Numbered from the stretch's first letter, positions 24,905-36,209 are shown. The stretch: 64,000 nt of DNA from Heterohyrax brucei (GCA_028571685.1 CM053143.1:159458329-159522328); one strand, 5' to 3'. Numbers and translations are program-made. The notes: a model not told the origin generated them from the sequence alone.

Positions 24905-25003
24905 AGTCTTAGAATTGACCATATTTTATTGTCAGTCTTCATTTATATTTTCATTTCATTTATAAATGAATGACGACAATAAAGTATGGCCAATTCTAAG
25001 ACT
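24905..25003. repeat. Orphan palindrome, 43-bp arms
   Basis: Left arm 24905-24947 and right arm 24961-25003 are inverted copies matching at 37 of 43 positions, around a 13-nt loop. The arms start agtcttagaattg and end catttata. It could be a small palindromic transposon (MITE) or a transcribed hairpin. No TA target duplication is evident. Two nearby open frames (24943-25158 minus, 24986-25168 plus) are unrelated chance frames. Confidence 0.9.
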
Positions 25004-25143
25004 GAGTTTAGCGCATACTGTGTATATGTAGGCACTATCTTGCAAGACAGAGTTCTCATGAATTTTCTGGAGGAAATGACACCTGATTTTGCTCTTTTAT
25101 CTCCTGTTTTCAGTGAATTATTAAGTTCTATCAAAGTTATTGC

Positions 25144-25308
25144 AAGCTCTGGTGACATAGTGGGTTAAGTGCTATACCTGCTAGCCAAAAATTCAGCAGT
25201 TCAAATCCTCCAGGCCCTCCTTCAAACTCTGTAGCGCAGCTCTACTATGACCTCTAGGTTTGCCATGAGTCAGACCCGACTGGACGGCAGTCGGTTTGGG
25301 GGGGGGGG
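25144..25308 (+). mobile_element. AfroSINE
   Basis: Full-length order: 'gctctggtgacatagtgggt', 'cagttcaaatcctccaggc', 'catgagtcagacccgactgg', ending in a G run. Confidence 0.88.
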
Positions 25309-25689
25309 GCCGTTATCAAAACTATTTAATCAACATCTTCTTTGCATCCCCCTTGCTTCCCCCCACCTCCGCCAATATTTTAGTTCAAGTAATCGTCATT
25401 TCTTACCTGGAGTATATAATATCCTCCTAAACTGTCTCCATACTTTTATATTTGCATATCTGAAAGTTGTTTTACAGGTGATGTCTCAAAATAGGTTTTT
25501 AATATTCATGTATGTTCATGTCAAGTATTTCCTAAAGATATATAGAGAAAATTCCCCCTGATGTGACAGTAATGATCAAGTTTAGTTTAGTTTAGTTTTT
25601 CTTTTTATCGTGGCCTAAAACTCCTACATAATTATACCCTGGATTATGTCTATAGTCTAAACTCATGTTACTCTTTCTCGTTATGAAAT

Positions 25690-26075
25690 CTATTTCCAAC
25701 TACTCTGGCCTTCAGTATACTTCTCCAAAGCTTGAAGTTTTAGTTTGGTCATTACAGTGATTAGGGTCTTCCTTTGGAATGTTTTTCTCCCCTTAAACTT
25801 ACTCTCCTTTGTTGCTGCCAGCATCTGCTCAAACCACAAAGCTCACATTAAATGTCATTTCTGCCTAGATACCTTTTTAAATCTTCCCAAAGAGCTGGAG
25901 AGTTTTGTTTTTATGATACTCTGCAAGTTTCCCTTTATGATAATAATAATTTTATTTCTAGATTATTTATGTACTCATGAATGTATAAATGCCTCAATCA
26001 GTAGGCTATCAGCACCATAGAGACACAGATATCAACTGTTATATCACTACACCTAGAATGGTACACCATATACAT
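25690..26075 (+). mobile_element. L2 3' portion relic
   Basis: Landmarks in order fit L2: 'acattaaatgtcatttctgc' (norm: aaatgtcaccttctc), 'agatacctttttaaatc', then 'aggctatcagcaccatagag' and 'cactacacctagaatggtac' (norm: cagcacctagaacagtgcct). It is old and diverged. Confidence 0.65.
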
Positions 26076-26079
26076 GAAC

Positions 26080-26735
26080 TTCCTCACTTATTGAGACGTT
26101 ACGTACCAAAGACCAAGTCTTTATGTAAAACCAGTGTTATTTAAGAATGGAAGATGACCACATAAGATCAGAAAATGGAAGATGAGAAAATCATTACATA
26201 ACTGTCAAACTACATCACATAGCTACCAAATTACATTAGTACGCTACTGCCAAAAGAGATCACTATACAACTGCCAAACAACTGAGGACCATGGTCCAGA
26301 CAAGCTGTCACATAATCTTAGCTATCACAGTGATTGTTCCTCTCATCTCATACTTTAGCATTCATTACTGCCAGACATACATCATTAATCTGCAAAACAG
26401 TCGAATAATAGATTTTTCACTGTTCTCATAAACATAACAATCAGATAATGAAATAGTTGAAAAGTGAGGAGAAAACGTATTTATTGAATAAGCAAACGAG
26501 GTGATTTTCAAATTGCCTAGAGAAAAATGGGAGAAAGTATGTTCCAGGATGAAGCAGTTTCTGAAACATGCCCATCCATGAATCTGCAGGTAGATTTCAC
26601 AGGTAACTCTGAAGGAATAGAAAAAAGTAGGTCCATAGTGATAGTGAGAGGTTCATTAATGAAGGACCTTCTGATAAATAAATTGAATTTTATTCTATAG
26701 CCAATAAATAAGCAATGACATATGTTACAACCTGG
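26080..26735. other. Unassigned DNA
   Basis: Nothing recognised. It has loosely repeated 'acataactgycaaac'-type phrases near 26190-26280. Confidence 0.45.
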
Positions 26736-26739
26736 TAAG

Positions 26740-27760
26740 TTTTGTGTTTCAGAATGATCCTAAAGTAGACATAGTCAGTCTGATTGCTGTGTATTCTATC
26801 TGATGAGGTACACGTTTATAGTCACAGTGTATGTTTGTGAAAAAGGTATTTACAACAAAGAAGTCTTTAGTCTTGCAAAATTCTACCACGTAGTCTCTGA
26901 AGCCATTTCTGTCACCAACATCATATTTTCCAACTATAGATCCTTTTTGTTTCCAATTCATATTCCAATCACCAGTAATTATCAGCGCATCCTGATTGCA
27001 TGTTTGATCAGTTTTAGACTGCAGAAGCTGGTGAAAATATTGATCTTAGACCTTAGTGGTTGGCATGGAAATTTGAACAACAGTCATATTAACTGGTATT
27101 CCATTTATATATCACTATTATCCTATCACTGACAGTGTTGTATTTTAAGACAGATCTTGAAATGTTGTTTTTGATTATGAGTACAATGTCACATCTCAAC
27201 TTTTTATTTCCTGTGTTGTACACCACATAATTGTCTGATTCAAAGTGGTCAGTACCAGTATATTTCAGCTCAGTAGTATATGGATATTTACATATCCCAT
27301 TTCATTTTTGACAATTTCCAGTTATCCTAAATTCATATTTCATACATTCCATGTTTTGATTATTAATGGATGTTTGCAGCTGTTTCTTCTCATTTTGAGT
27401 ATTGCCACATGAGCCAGTGAAGATCCCTGAAGCTTGACTCCATCCACTTCATTAAGGTTGACCCTACTTTGAAAAGATAGCCCTTCTCCATTCGTCTTCC
27501 AGTGCCTTCCAACCTGGGGGGCTAATCTTCCAGCACTGTGTCAGACAGTGTTCTACTGTTATTCATAAAGCTTTCATTAGCTAACTCTTTTCAGAAGTGA
27601 ACTGCTGGATATTTCTTCCTAGTCTGTCTTAATTCAGAAGCTCAGCTGAAACCTGTTCACCACGAGTGACCCTGTTGGTGTATGAATACCAGTGACATAG
27701 CTTTCAGTATGACAGCAATATGGAAGTCCCTCAGTATGACAAATTGACAGACATATGGTG
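26740..27760 (-). mobile_element. RTE/BovB-class LINE, copy 2 (5' part only)
   Basis: On the minus strand it runs from the RTE 5' UTR (start near 27760) into the endonuclease domain and stops near 26740. The RT and 3' end are missing. Since LINE insertion normally keeps the 3' end, a later deletion or rearrangement is needed to explain it. It shares 'gaagaaacagctgcaaacat' with copy 3. Confidence 0.85.
26749..26961 (-). pseudogene. RTE AP-endonuclease fragment
   Basis: About 70 codons with VGKYDVGDRNGFRDYVVEFC and FVVNTFF, typical of the RTE/BovB apurinic-like endonuclease. This domain nicks target DNA during retrotransposition. The frame is short and lacks the rest of the protein. Confidence 0.75.
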
Positions 27761-27929
27761 AATGAAGTTATAAATATGCAATTATTGCTTTTCATTTGGG
27801 AACATTTTTACAAATTTTTAAAAACAATTCCAGTAGTAATGAGTTTAAAATAATAAATTGCATATTAAGTGAAATGTTTAAGACTGAATTCTATTTCTAA
27901 CACTGTTCTTGATGAATAGTCAAGCCAAA

Positions 27930-28052
27930 GCCAGCCAAGTGCCGTCAAGTCGGATCTGACTCATGGTAACCCTAGGGGCCAGGGTAGAACTGATCCCCAG
28001 AGTATTCAAGGAGTGCCTGGTGGATTTGAGCTGCCAACCTTTGATTAGATAT
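27930..28052 (-). mobile_element. AfroSINE
   Basis: Reverse of the SINE: tail 'gccgtcaagtcggatctgac', middle 'caaggagtgcctggtggatt', then 'gagctgccaacctttgatta'. The head is missing. Confidence 0.85.
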
Positions 28053-28183
28053 CTGTTTGCCAACACTTACATTATGGAAGCTACGGTAATACCACAGATA
28101 AGAAAGAGGAAGACATGTACCTGCTGAAAATTATTAGCAATACATTAAAAATAGTAGTTTTAAACAAAGTAGATGGCAAAAAT

Positions 28184-28320
28184 AATCAGCTGTAGAAGTT
28201 GTGTGTATAAATCACTCTGTAGAATATGCCTTTTCATATGAATTAAATGGCTCCTTTTTGATCCATATGAAAAGACACATTCTACAGAGCCATGTATACA
28301 CGCAACATCAGCAGCTGATT
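28184..28320. repeat. Orphan palindrome, 57-bp arms
   Basis: Arms 28184-28240 and 28264-28320 are inverted copies matching at 48 of 57 positions, around a 23-nt loop. Outer ends read aatcagctg / cagctgatt and inner ends ttttcatatg / catatgaaaa. The hairpin is 137 nt. It belongs to no element recognised here: a palindromic MITE relic or a structured RNA are both possible. The minus-strand open frame at 28160-28360 simply crosses it. Confidence 0.92.
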
Positions 28321-28324
28321 GTAA

Positions 28325-29390
28325 GTTTCTCGTATTTTCAATTCCAAGATTTCTGTACATACATAAAAGTGAGCTAATAGCTGGTAATATATTGGATGTG
28401 TTAGCAAAAGAAGGATGTCAAAATAGTTAAATAATGCCATAGATTACAATCCATCACTTCCAATGTCACTTCCAATTGTGGTTCAAAAATTTTTAACCTA
28501 ATTCATGAATTAAAATAAAGCTGTTAGAAGTTCATTCTCCTCAAAATAAATCATCAGACATCACTGTGAAATTTATTATAGATTAAGTTTGATAGGTCAC
28601 TGCTAAAGATCAAACTACTTTGATTTTGCAGATTAATATGACTACAAATTTGAGTGAAGCATAGTATCATAGTTAAAATAATATATTTATTAAATGAAGC
28701 ATTGATGGAGCAGAAATGCAATCAGAATTGGCTGCAGTGAAAGTACAATCCATAAAAGAAATCTATAGTTGTCAGCTTTTACAAGTGTTTTAAACATTCA
28801 CAAAATAAGATAAATTGTGTAATAACAAAGCTGATGTTGAATACAAAAATATGTTAGCATGGCAATCTAAAATTTTTCTCTGCATAACATATAAATTAAA
28901 AATGCCTGAATTTTTTGACAAACTGTTTTGTAAATCAATGTAAGTATCCTCTTATGAAATTGAACCTTTTTGACAATGAGATCTATAAAGTATGGGTCCA
29001 TTTTAGAAGTAGGTAAGAAACATTCATCAAAGCAACAGTTAATGGGGTATCAACAACAAAAAAATCAGAACTGAAACTTCTGGGAAACTGGAATTATTTA
29101 AAACCAGTCTTGCAAATATAAGGACACAGAAATCTATCAAAATCAAAGAGGTCTAAAGAAATCAAATATTGTCAGGGATCAAATAGTATATAACATTTAA
29201 TTTTTGAAATTTAAAATAGTTATTTTGAAATAACTTGCAGAAGTAATCTTTTCATGGGTTTTATGCTTCTAACTCAGTGAATTTACAACATGTACCACAT
29301 TTGGGGGGTCACACTGAAGGAAGAAAGGCCCAGTGACCTAATTCTAAAAGATCACTCAATGACAATGCCATGGATCACAACTAACAGATC
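28325..29390. other. AT-rich DNA, nothing recognised
   Basis: No coding signal or named repeat. Confidence 0.5.
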
Positions 29391-29872
29391 CATAACTTAA
29401 TTGTTCTAAGTGCTACATACATCATTCCCTTTGGGAAGCTATGCACCGACACCAGCACTTTGTCCACCCTTCAAAGCACTTTCTGGAATGGCCATTGCAC
29501 ACAGTGGTAAGGGGGCAAGTTTGTATACTTAATTGTGTAGTTCTGTGTGAGGGAGTTCTTAGCCAGTAAACAAATAACTGTATTGGAACACCCTCCCTGG
29601 TCCCCTGATCTGGCATCCAATGACTTGTCTTTACCCAAAGATAAAACAAATATTGAAAGGTAGATACTTTGATGACATTCAGGACATCAAGGGTAAAACA
29701 ATGACAGCTCTGATGGTCATTCTAGAAAAAGAGTTCCCAGATTGCTTTAAAGGACAGACTAGGCACTGGTGTTGGTGCATAGATTCCCACAGGGAGTACA
29801 CCAAATATGAACATAGTGATATTCAGCGAAGAGGTATGTAGCACTTTTTCTAGGATGAGTTTGCAAACTTAC
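29391..29872 (+). mobile_element. Palindromic mariner derivative B
   Basis: Left arm 29391-29494 is an inverted, partly deleted copy of right arm 29713-29872; both carry the transposase C-terminus and the terminal repeat. Between them a plus-strand core carries LEHPPWSPDLASND. The layout is the same as copies C and D. It is flanked on the right by an old L1. Confidence 0.8.
29600..29841 (+). pseudogene. Mariner transposase C-terminal fragment
   Basis: It includes KIKQILKGRYFDDIQDIKG and then the C-terminal W-C-W-C-I segment near the right arm. The first two catalytic residues and the N-terminal DNA-binding domain are missing. Confidence 0.8.
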
Positions 29873-30195
29873 TTTATGGCTTTTTACTTTCACTCAGCAT
29901 GTTTTTCATATTCATCCCTGTTTTAGCATTCTTAGTATCTCATTTATTTTTATTTCTGAGTATGTTCCATTGTATAGATGCACTATAATTTATTCATTCA
30001 TCCATTGATGACCATTCGGGCTGTTTACACTCCTTGGCTATTGTGAATAATGCTATGATGTATGTGTACATGGTTCCATTTCTTTTGTTTATATACCTAG
30101 GACCACAATGAATGGCATACAGTAATTTTAAGTGTTTGAGGAACTGCCAAATTGCTTTTCAAAGTGACTGTATCGTTTTATTTCCCTACCAGTAA
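29873..30195 (-). mobile_element. Old L1 ORF2 3' part, left piece
   Basis: The order 'ttattcattcatccattgat', 'ctattgtgaataatgctatg', 'gaactgccaaattgctttt', 'tttccctaccag' is the reverse of an ancient mammalian L1 ORF2 end. It is interrupted at 30196 by RTE copy 3 and resumes at 33348. Confidence 0.85.
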
Positions 30196-30582
30196 CATTT
30201 CTACTGCTATTCATAAGGCTTTCCCTGGCTAATTCTTTTCAGTAGTAGACTGCTGGGTGCTTCTTCCTAGTCCATCTTAGTCTGGAAGCTCAGCTGAAAC
30301 CTGTCTACCATGGGTGACCCTGCTGGTACCTACATACCAGTGTATAGCTTGCAGCATCACAGCAACAAGCAAGCCTCCATTGACAGACAAGTGAAACTTT
30401 ATGAATAGCAGCAGACCACTGTCAGATATAGCACCAGAAAAAGAGCTTTCAAGGTTGGAAGGCACTCAGAAGACGACTTTGAAAAAGTTGCCTCATGTAA
30501 GTAGAGCCAGCTTTAAAGACGTGGATGAAGTAAATGATGTGGCTGTAACAAAGCCTCTGAGACCTTCATTTGTTGATGTGGC

Positions 30583-30980
30583 ATGATGCAAGTTGAAAAG
30601 AAACAGCTGCAAACATCCACTAATAATTGGAAACATCCATTAATAATAGGGAAATTGGAAATTGTCAGAAATGAAATGAAACACATAAACATCAGTATCT
30701 TAGGCATTAGTGAACTGAAGTGTACGCTGCTGGTGATTTTGAATCCGACAATCATATGGTCTACTATGCTGGGAATGAAAACTTAAAAAGGAAAAATGTG
30801 TTCATTGTTAAAAAGAACAATTCAAGATATTTTCTGAAGGACAACGCTGTCAGTGATATGATGGTATCCATATGTCTACAAGGAAGGCCAGTTAGTACAA
30901 CTATTATTCAAGTTTATGCACTGGTCATGAAGGCCAAAGATGAAGAAATTGAAGATTTTTTACCAACCTCTGCAGTCTGA
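30583..30980 (+). pseudogene. RTE endonuclease domain, broken
   Basis: Two overlapping frames (30583-30786, 30720-30980) hold pieces such as GKLEIVRNEMKHINISILGI and GISELK, the conserved start of the RTE endonuclease, then LQGRPVSTTIIQVYAL. A frameshift near 30720-30790 separates them. The later segment near 31030-31145 retains the 'cttggagatagaaattgc' region. Confidence 0.8.
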
Positions 30981-31839
30981 AATTGATCAAACATGAATTC
31001 AGGATGCATTGATAATTCTGGTTACTGGAATGCAATAGTTGGAAACAAAGAAGAAGGATTGGTAGTTGGAAAATATGGCCTTGGAGATAGAAATTGCATG
31101 ATAGAATTTTGCAAGACTAATGACTTCTTCATTGAAAACTACCTTTCTTAACCAACACAAACAGTGACTGTACATGTAGACTTCATCAGATGGAATATAC
31201 AGGAACCAAATCTACTACACTGGTGAACACCGACTATGGAAAACCTCCACATCAGTGGTCTGAAGAAGACCAGGTGCTGACTGTGGCACAGATCATCAAG
31301 TGTTCATACGAAACCAAAGAAAATTAAAAAAAAGTCCACAAGAGCCAAAGTATGACCTTGATTAAATCCTTTCTGAGTTTAAAGACCATCTCGAGAACAG
31401 ATTTGATGTGTTGATCACTAATGACTGAAGACCAGATGAATTGTGGAAAAACATCATCCATGAAGAGAGCAAGAGGTCATTAAAAAGACAGGAAAGAAAG
31501 AAAAAAAACAAAATTGAGTGTCAGAAGAGACTTTGAAACTTGCTCTTGATTGTCAATCAGCTGAAGCAAAAGGAAGGAATGGCTAAGCAAAAGACCTAAA
31601 CAGAAGATTTCAAAGGGCAACTCAAGAAGACAAAATATTTTAATGACATGTACAAAGAGCTGGAAATGGGAAACTAGAAGGGAAGAACACATTACGCATT
31701 TCTCAAAATGATAGAAGTGAAGGAAAAAAATCAAGTCCTGAGTTGAAATAGTAAGGATTCTACAAGAAAAATTTAAAGGACTCAGGGAGCATCATAACAA
31801 GATGGAAAGAATACACAGAGTCATACCAGAAAGAAATGG

Positions 31840-32841
31840 TTGATGTTCAGCCATTGGAAGAGGTAACATACAATCAGGAACCGATGGTACTTAAGGAAGA
31901 ACTCAAAGCTGCGTTGAAATCACTGGCAAAAAAAAAAAGGCTCCAGGAATTGATGTAATATCAATTGAGATATTTCAGCAAACAGATGCAGTGCTCACTC
32001 ATCTATGCCAAGAACTGTGGAGAACAGCTACCTGACCAACTGACTGGAAGAGATGCATATTTATGCCCATTTCAAAGAAAGGTGATCCAACTGAGTGAAC
32101 AAATTAACAAATAATAGTATTATCATTACACACAAGCAAATTTTGTTCGAGATCATTCAAAAGTGACTGCAACAGTATATTGACAAGGAACTCCCAGAAA
32201 TTCAAGCTGGATTCGGAGGAGGATGTGGAACCAGGAATATCACTGCTGATGTCAGGTGGATCATGGCTGAAAGCAGAGAATACCAGAAAAATGTTTACCT
32301 GTGTTTCATTGAATATGCAAAGCATTTGACTCTGTGGATTATAGTAAATTATGGCTAACATTACTGACAGTGGAAATTCCAGAACACTTAATTGTTCTCT
32401 TAAGGAATCTGTACGCGGATCAAGAGTCATGCGAGCAGAACAAGGGGACACTGCATGATTTAAAGTCAGAATAGGTGTGCATCAGGGTTGGATCCTTTAA
32501 CATACCTTTTCAATCAGTATGCTGAGCAAGTAATTCTAACTGGATTATATGAAGAAGAATGAGACACCAGGACTGGAGAATGACTCATTTACAAACTGCG
32601 TTACACAGAAGACACCACCTTACTTGCTAGAAGTGAAGAAGATTTGAAACGCTTACTGATGAAGATCAGGGACCACAACCATCAGTATGGATTGCACCTC
32701 AACATCAAGAAAACAAAAATCCTCAGAACTGCACCAGTAAGCAACGTCATCATAAATGGAGAAAGGACCTCATCTTACTTGTGTCTGCAATCAATGCTCA
32801 TGGAAGCAGCAGTCAAGAAATCAAAAGACTCATTGCGCTGA
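31840..32841 (+). pseudogene. RTE reverse transcriptase domain, broken
   Basis: RT landmarks in order: 'ggctccaggaattgatg' (normally a G-x-D-G-type fingers motif), 'caagctggattcggaggagg' (Q-AGFR-type motif), 'tgtgtttcattgaatatgca' (motif A, F-I-E-Y-A), and the catalytic box read as Y-T-E-D at 32602-32613 in place of Y-A-D-D. The frame 32644-32841 gives NIKKTKIL. Stops and frameshifts lie throughout. A dead enzyme. Confidence 0.8.
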
Positions 32842-33007
32842 GAAAATCTGCTGCAAAGGATCTCTTTAAAGTACTGAAAAGCAGAAGCATCACCTCGAAG
32901 ACTAAAAGGTACCTTACCTAAGCCATGGTATTTTCAATTGTATCATATGGATGTAAAAGCTGGACAACGATCAAAGAAGACAGAAAAATTGAGGCCTTTG
33001 AATTGTT

Positions 33008-33211
33008 ATGTTGGAGAAGAATGCTGAGTGTACCATGAACCACCAGAATAAACAGATCTTTTCTGGAAGAAATATAATCAGAGTGTTCCTTGGAAGCAAA
33101 GATAGCAAGTCTGCCTCTCTTGCATACTTTGGACATTTGGTTAGGAAGAATCATTCTCTGGAGAAGGACATCATCCTCGGTAGAGTAGAGGGTCAGCAAA
33201 AAAGCTCTTGA
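33008..33211 (+). pseudogene. RTE C-terminal segment
   Basis: 67 codons including YFGHLVRKNHSLEKDIILGR, the conserved end of RTE/BovB proteins (typical pattern GHV.R..SLEK..MLG...G.R). The same motif recurs at 52070-52160 (plus) and 41564-41785 (minus). Confidence 0.85.
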
Positions 33212-33347
33212 TGAGATGAATTGACACAGTGGCCACAACAATGGGCTTGAGTATGAAAATGATTGTGGACATGGCACTAGAGTGGGTAGTTCTGTTTTCA
33301 CAGGGTTGCTATGAGTCGGTGCTGACTCAACAGCACCTAGCAGCAAC

Positions 33348-33382
33348 ACCAGTAATGTATGGATATTCCAGCTTCTTGTATG
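33348..33382 (-). mobile_element. Old L1 ORF2 3' part, right piece
   Basis: 'accagtaatgtatggatattccag' resumes the L1 interrupted at 30195 and is cut short by RTE copy 4. Confidence 0.65.
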
Positions 33383-35200
33383 TGGTATTATAGATGCTAT
33401 TATTTTCTGCATTCTCTGGTATCATCTTTCTTTGGAATGGCATGAGTATGGATTTCTTCCAGTTGGTCAAGCAAGTAGCTGTCTTCCAAGTTTCTTGATA
33501 TAGATGAGTACATGCTTCTAGTTGGTATTCTGTCGGTATTCTGTCAATTCCTCAAAATATGTTTCTCAGTAACCCCTTCAGTGCATCTTGGATGTTTTCC
33601 TTCAGCACAATCAATTCTTGATCATATGTTACCTTCTAAAATCATTGAATATTTACCATTCTTTTTGCTACAGTGACTTTCTGTGTTACTTTCATCTTTT
33701 GATGGATAATACCTTTATCATTCAATATTTTACTCATGTAATCCTTCACTAATGCATCTTGAGCTTGATTTTTTTTTCTTAAATTCTTTCAACTTGAAAA
33801 ATACTGATGGAGTTCTTCCTTTAGTTTTCTAACTTCAGAGCTTTGCATTTTATATTCTAGTTACTTTGTCTTCTCAAATCACCCTCTGTTCATCCCCTTG
33901 ATCATTTCCTCATTTTCTTTAGCTACTCTACTTTCAAGAGCAAATTTCAGCATCTCTTCTGAAATCCATTCTGATCTTTTCTTTCCTGTCTTTTTAATGA
34001 CTTTTTGTTATATCACAACTCTTTCGGTCGTCTGTCATTAGTGTCTAATGCCTGAAATTTGTTCTTGATATCACCTCTAAATTCAGACTGTATCTACTCA
34101 AAGCCATACTTTGGTTGTTGTGGATTTGTTTTGTTTTGCTTTGCTTTGGCTCAGACTTGCAGAAGACCAAATGTTAGTGTGTTCTGAAGTGGGTTCTTGG
34201 CCTAGTGCTGACTGATGATATTGAGCTTATACCTCATCTCTTACCACAGATGTAATTGATTTGTTCCACATATAATGTCATCATTTATGTTGATGAAAGA
34301 AGGCATTTCCAGTAAATAGTTCACTGGTAGTACAAAATCTTGTCATGTGATTGTAGAGTTGTTTCTGTCACCACGGCCACATTATCCAACTAGTTACCGA
34401 TTGTTCTTCCTTGTTTCCAACCATCTCATTTCAATCACCAATAGTTATCAATGTCTTGATTGAACACGCTGCAGAACTTGGTAAATATCTTTATTTTTTT
34501 CATTTTTGGCATTAGTAGTTGGTGTCTAAATTTGGATAATAATTATATTAACTTATCTTCTTTATAGATATTTCAATATTATCGTATTGCTGAAAGCATT
34601 ATACTTCAAGAGAAATCTTGAAATGTTCTTTTGGATGAGAATTCGATGTCATTGCTCTTCAATGTACCATTCCTGGCACAGAAGGCCATATGGCTGTCTG
34701 ACTCAGAATTGGTGCTACAGTGGATTTCAGCTCACTAATATCTAGTATATCAGTCTTCAAGAGCTCCATTTCATTTTTACTGACTTCCAGTTTGCTCTGA
34801 GTCACGCTTCACCCACTCCAAACTCATTTTCAGTCATGCTATATTTTCATATTCAGGTCCCAGAAAGTTTATTCCACCTTCATCATAAAGGTAAACTTTA
34901 CTCTGGGAACACAGCTCTTCCTTAGTTTTATTCTGAGTGTTTTTCACCCTGAGAGTTTCATCTTCTAGCCCTACATAAGGTAATGTTCTGCTATTATCCA
35001 TAAGGTTTAAATTGGCAATTTTTTTTTTTTTTCCCCATAAGTAGCTTACTTAGTCCCTCTTTCAAGTTTGTCTTAGTATGGAATCTCCCATGAAATCTGT
35101 CTAGGATGGGTAACACTGCTGGTATTTAAATTACTAGAGGCATAGCTTCCTTCCAATGACACAGCAACATGCAAACCATCACAGTACAACATGCTGACAG
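33383..35200 (-). mobile_element. RTE/BovB-class LINE, copy 4 (3' half missing)
   Basis: On the minus strand it runs from the 5' UTR (near 35200) through the endonuclease into the early RT, ending at 33383. The 3' half and tail are absent. It faces copy 3, so 30393-32105 and 33383-35000 form a long imperfect inverted repeat. Stops are frequent. Confidence 0.82.
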
Positions 35201-35204
35201 ATAG

Positions 35205-35890
35205 GTAGGGAGTAGGAGAACATATGACCAAGCTAGTTACAGGGAAAAAAACTAAGACACAAAAGTAAGTGAAATAATTTAAGGGAGACTGCATATTGAG
35301 TAGAAGCCCATCTGAACTAAGACTTATGTTGGTATGTGAAATATGTAATAAAGAATATACCCTTTCCTATCTAAATCCAGGTAGTGACTCCCCGGGGTTT
35401 ATCTCTGGTTCACATCACTGTTAAAGGGTTATCATTTAATTTTTATTATTTTTACTTAATTTACAGTTCTAAACTATTTTTCATATTCCGTTATTCTTCA
35501 TCAAAAGAAATTTATTTCCAATATGTAGGCTTCATTTATCTGCATGAAAACCTATCATGAAAGTAATGATTTCGTAAAACAGAAGATATAATCACTGGAA
35601 AATAAATCATCAAAATTTGGTGGTAATAATTTTTAATTTTGACTATTTTCAAGATAGCAGAACACTTCTGCATACTAATAGGAGTTTCAAAATGTCTTTA
35701 TTCTTCCCAGAAAATATACATTTGCTCTGTTTCAGAGATTTGAAACAAAAGAAAATGACTCACCGTGGTGTTTCAGTCACTTGGTACTGCTCTAAGAGAA
35801 TGTGTCATGACTGGATGATTTCGTGAAGAGAAACTTTATCCATGTTGTCCAATAAGCCACAAATCCACTTACAAGTTACAAGTCTATTCA
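35205..35890. other. AT-rich DNA, nothing recognised
   Basis: The 35617-35826 open frame has no motif. Confidence 0.5.
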
Positions 35891-35894
35891 GTAA

Positions 35895-36205
35895 GAGAAA
35901 TTATCACAATCTGGTAGGTTGAATCTAAATCTACTGAGCACCTGGCACAGGAACCTCAGGTCCAAAGGATGTGCTTTGCTCTCGGCGTTGCTCTCTTGGT
36001 GGTATGAGATTCTCAGACTACTCTGCTCACTTCTCTCCCTTATATCCTGCAGCTGGTATATTGAGTTCTGCCTCACCAACACAACAATGTCCGTCTTGCC
36101 TCATCAACACCACAGAGGCAGGATTCACAACACATGGGAGGAATGGCCCCATATTGGGACTTACAGCTGAATCAAATCAGCACATACCAGGGATGTGTAA
36201 AACTG
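35895..36205 (-). mobile_element. LTR fragment, ERVL-MaLR (MLT1-like)
   Basis: 'gctctcttggtggtatgag', 'ctctgctcacttctctccctt', 'ctgcctcaccaacacaac' and 'ggcaggattcacaacacat' follow the reverse of the LTR at 22323. Both ends are decayed. Three overlapping open frames here are artefacts. Confidence 0.75.
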
Positions 36206-36209
36206 ATTT

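Larger units (their letters stand above)
30196..33347 (+). mobile_element. RTE/BovB-class LINE, copy 3 (near full length, 5' end inverted)
   Basis: The most complete RTE here: 5' UTR, endonuclease, RT and 3' tail. It is bounded by the direct repeat accagtaa at 30188-30195 and 33348-33355, and the host L1 sequence resumes afterwards. The first ~197 bp (30196-30392) are the 5' UTR in reverse orientation, with a ~25-bp overlap (tgctattcataagg near 30206 versus ctttatgaatagca near 30395). The rest is in normal order. It is inactive through many frameshifts. Confidence 0.9.

Noticed and set aside
25612-25660. Short pentamer-like runs (tttag)n near 25580-25600 as a possible telomere-like repeat
   Set aside because: The units are tttag/agttt, not TTAGGG, and only about four are present.
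32104-32451. 115-codon minus-strand open frame
   Set aside because: Antisense shadow of the RTE reverse transcriptase.
32918-33412. 164-codon minus-strand open frame, one of the longest in the window
   Set aside because: It is antisense to RTE copy 3's C-terminal coding region and 3' tail, which explain the sequence.
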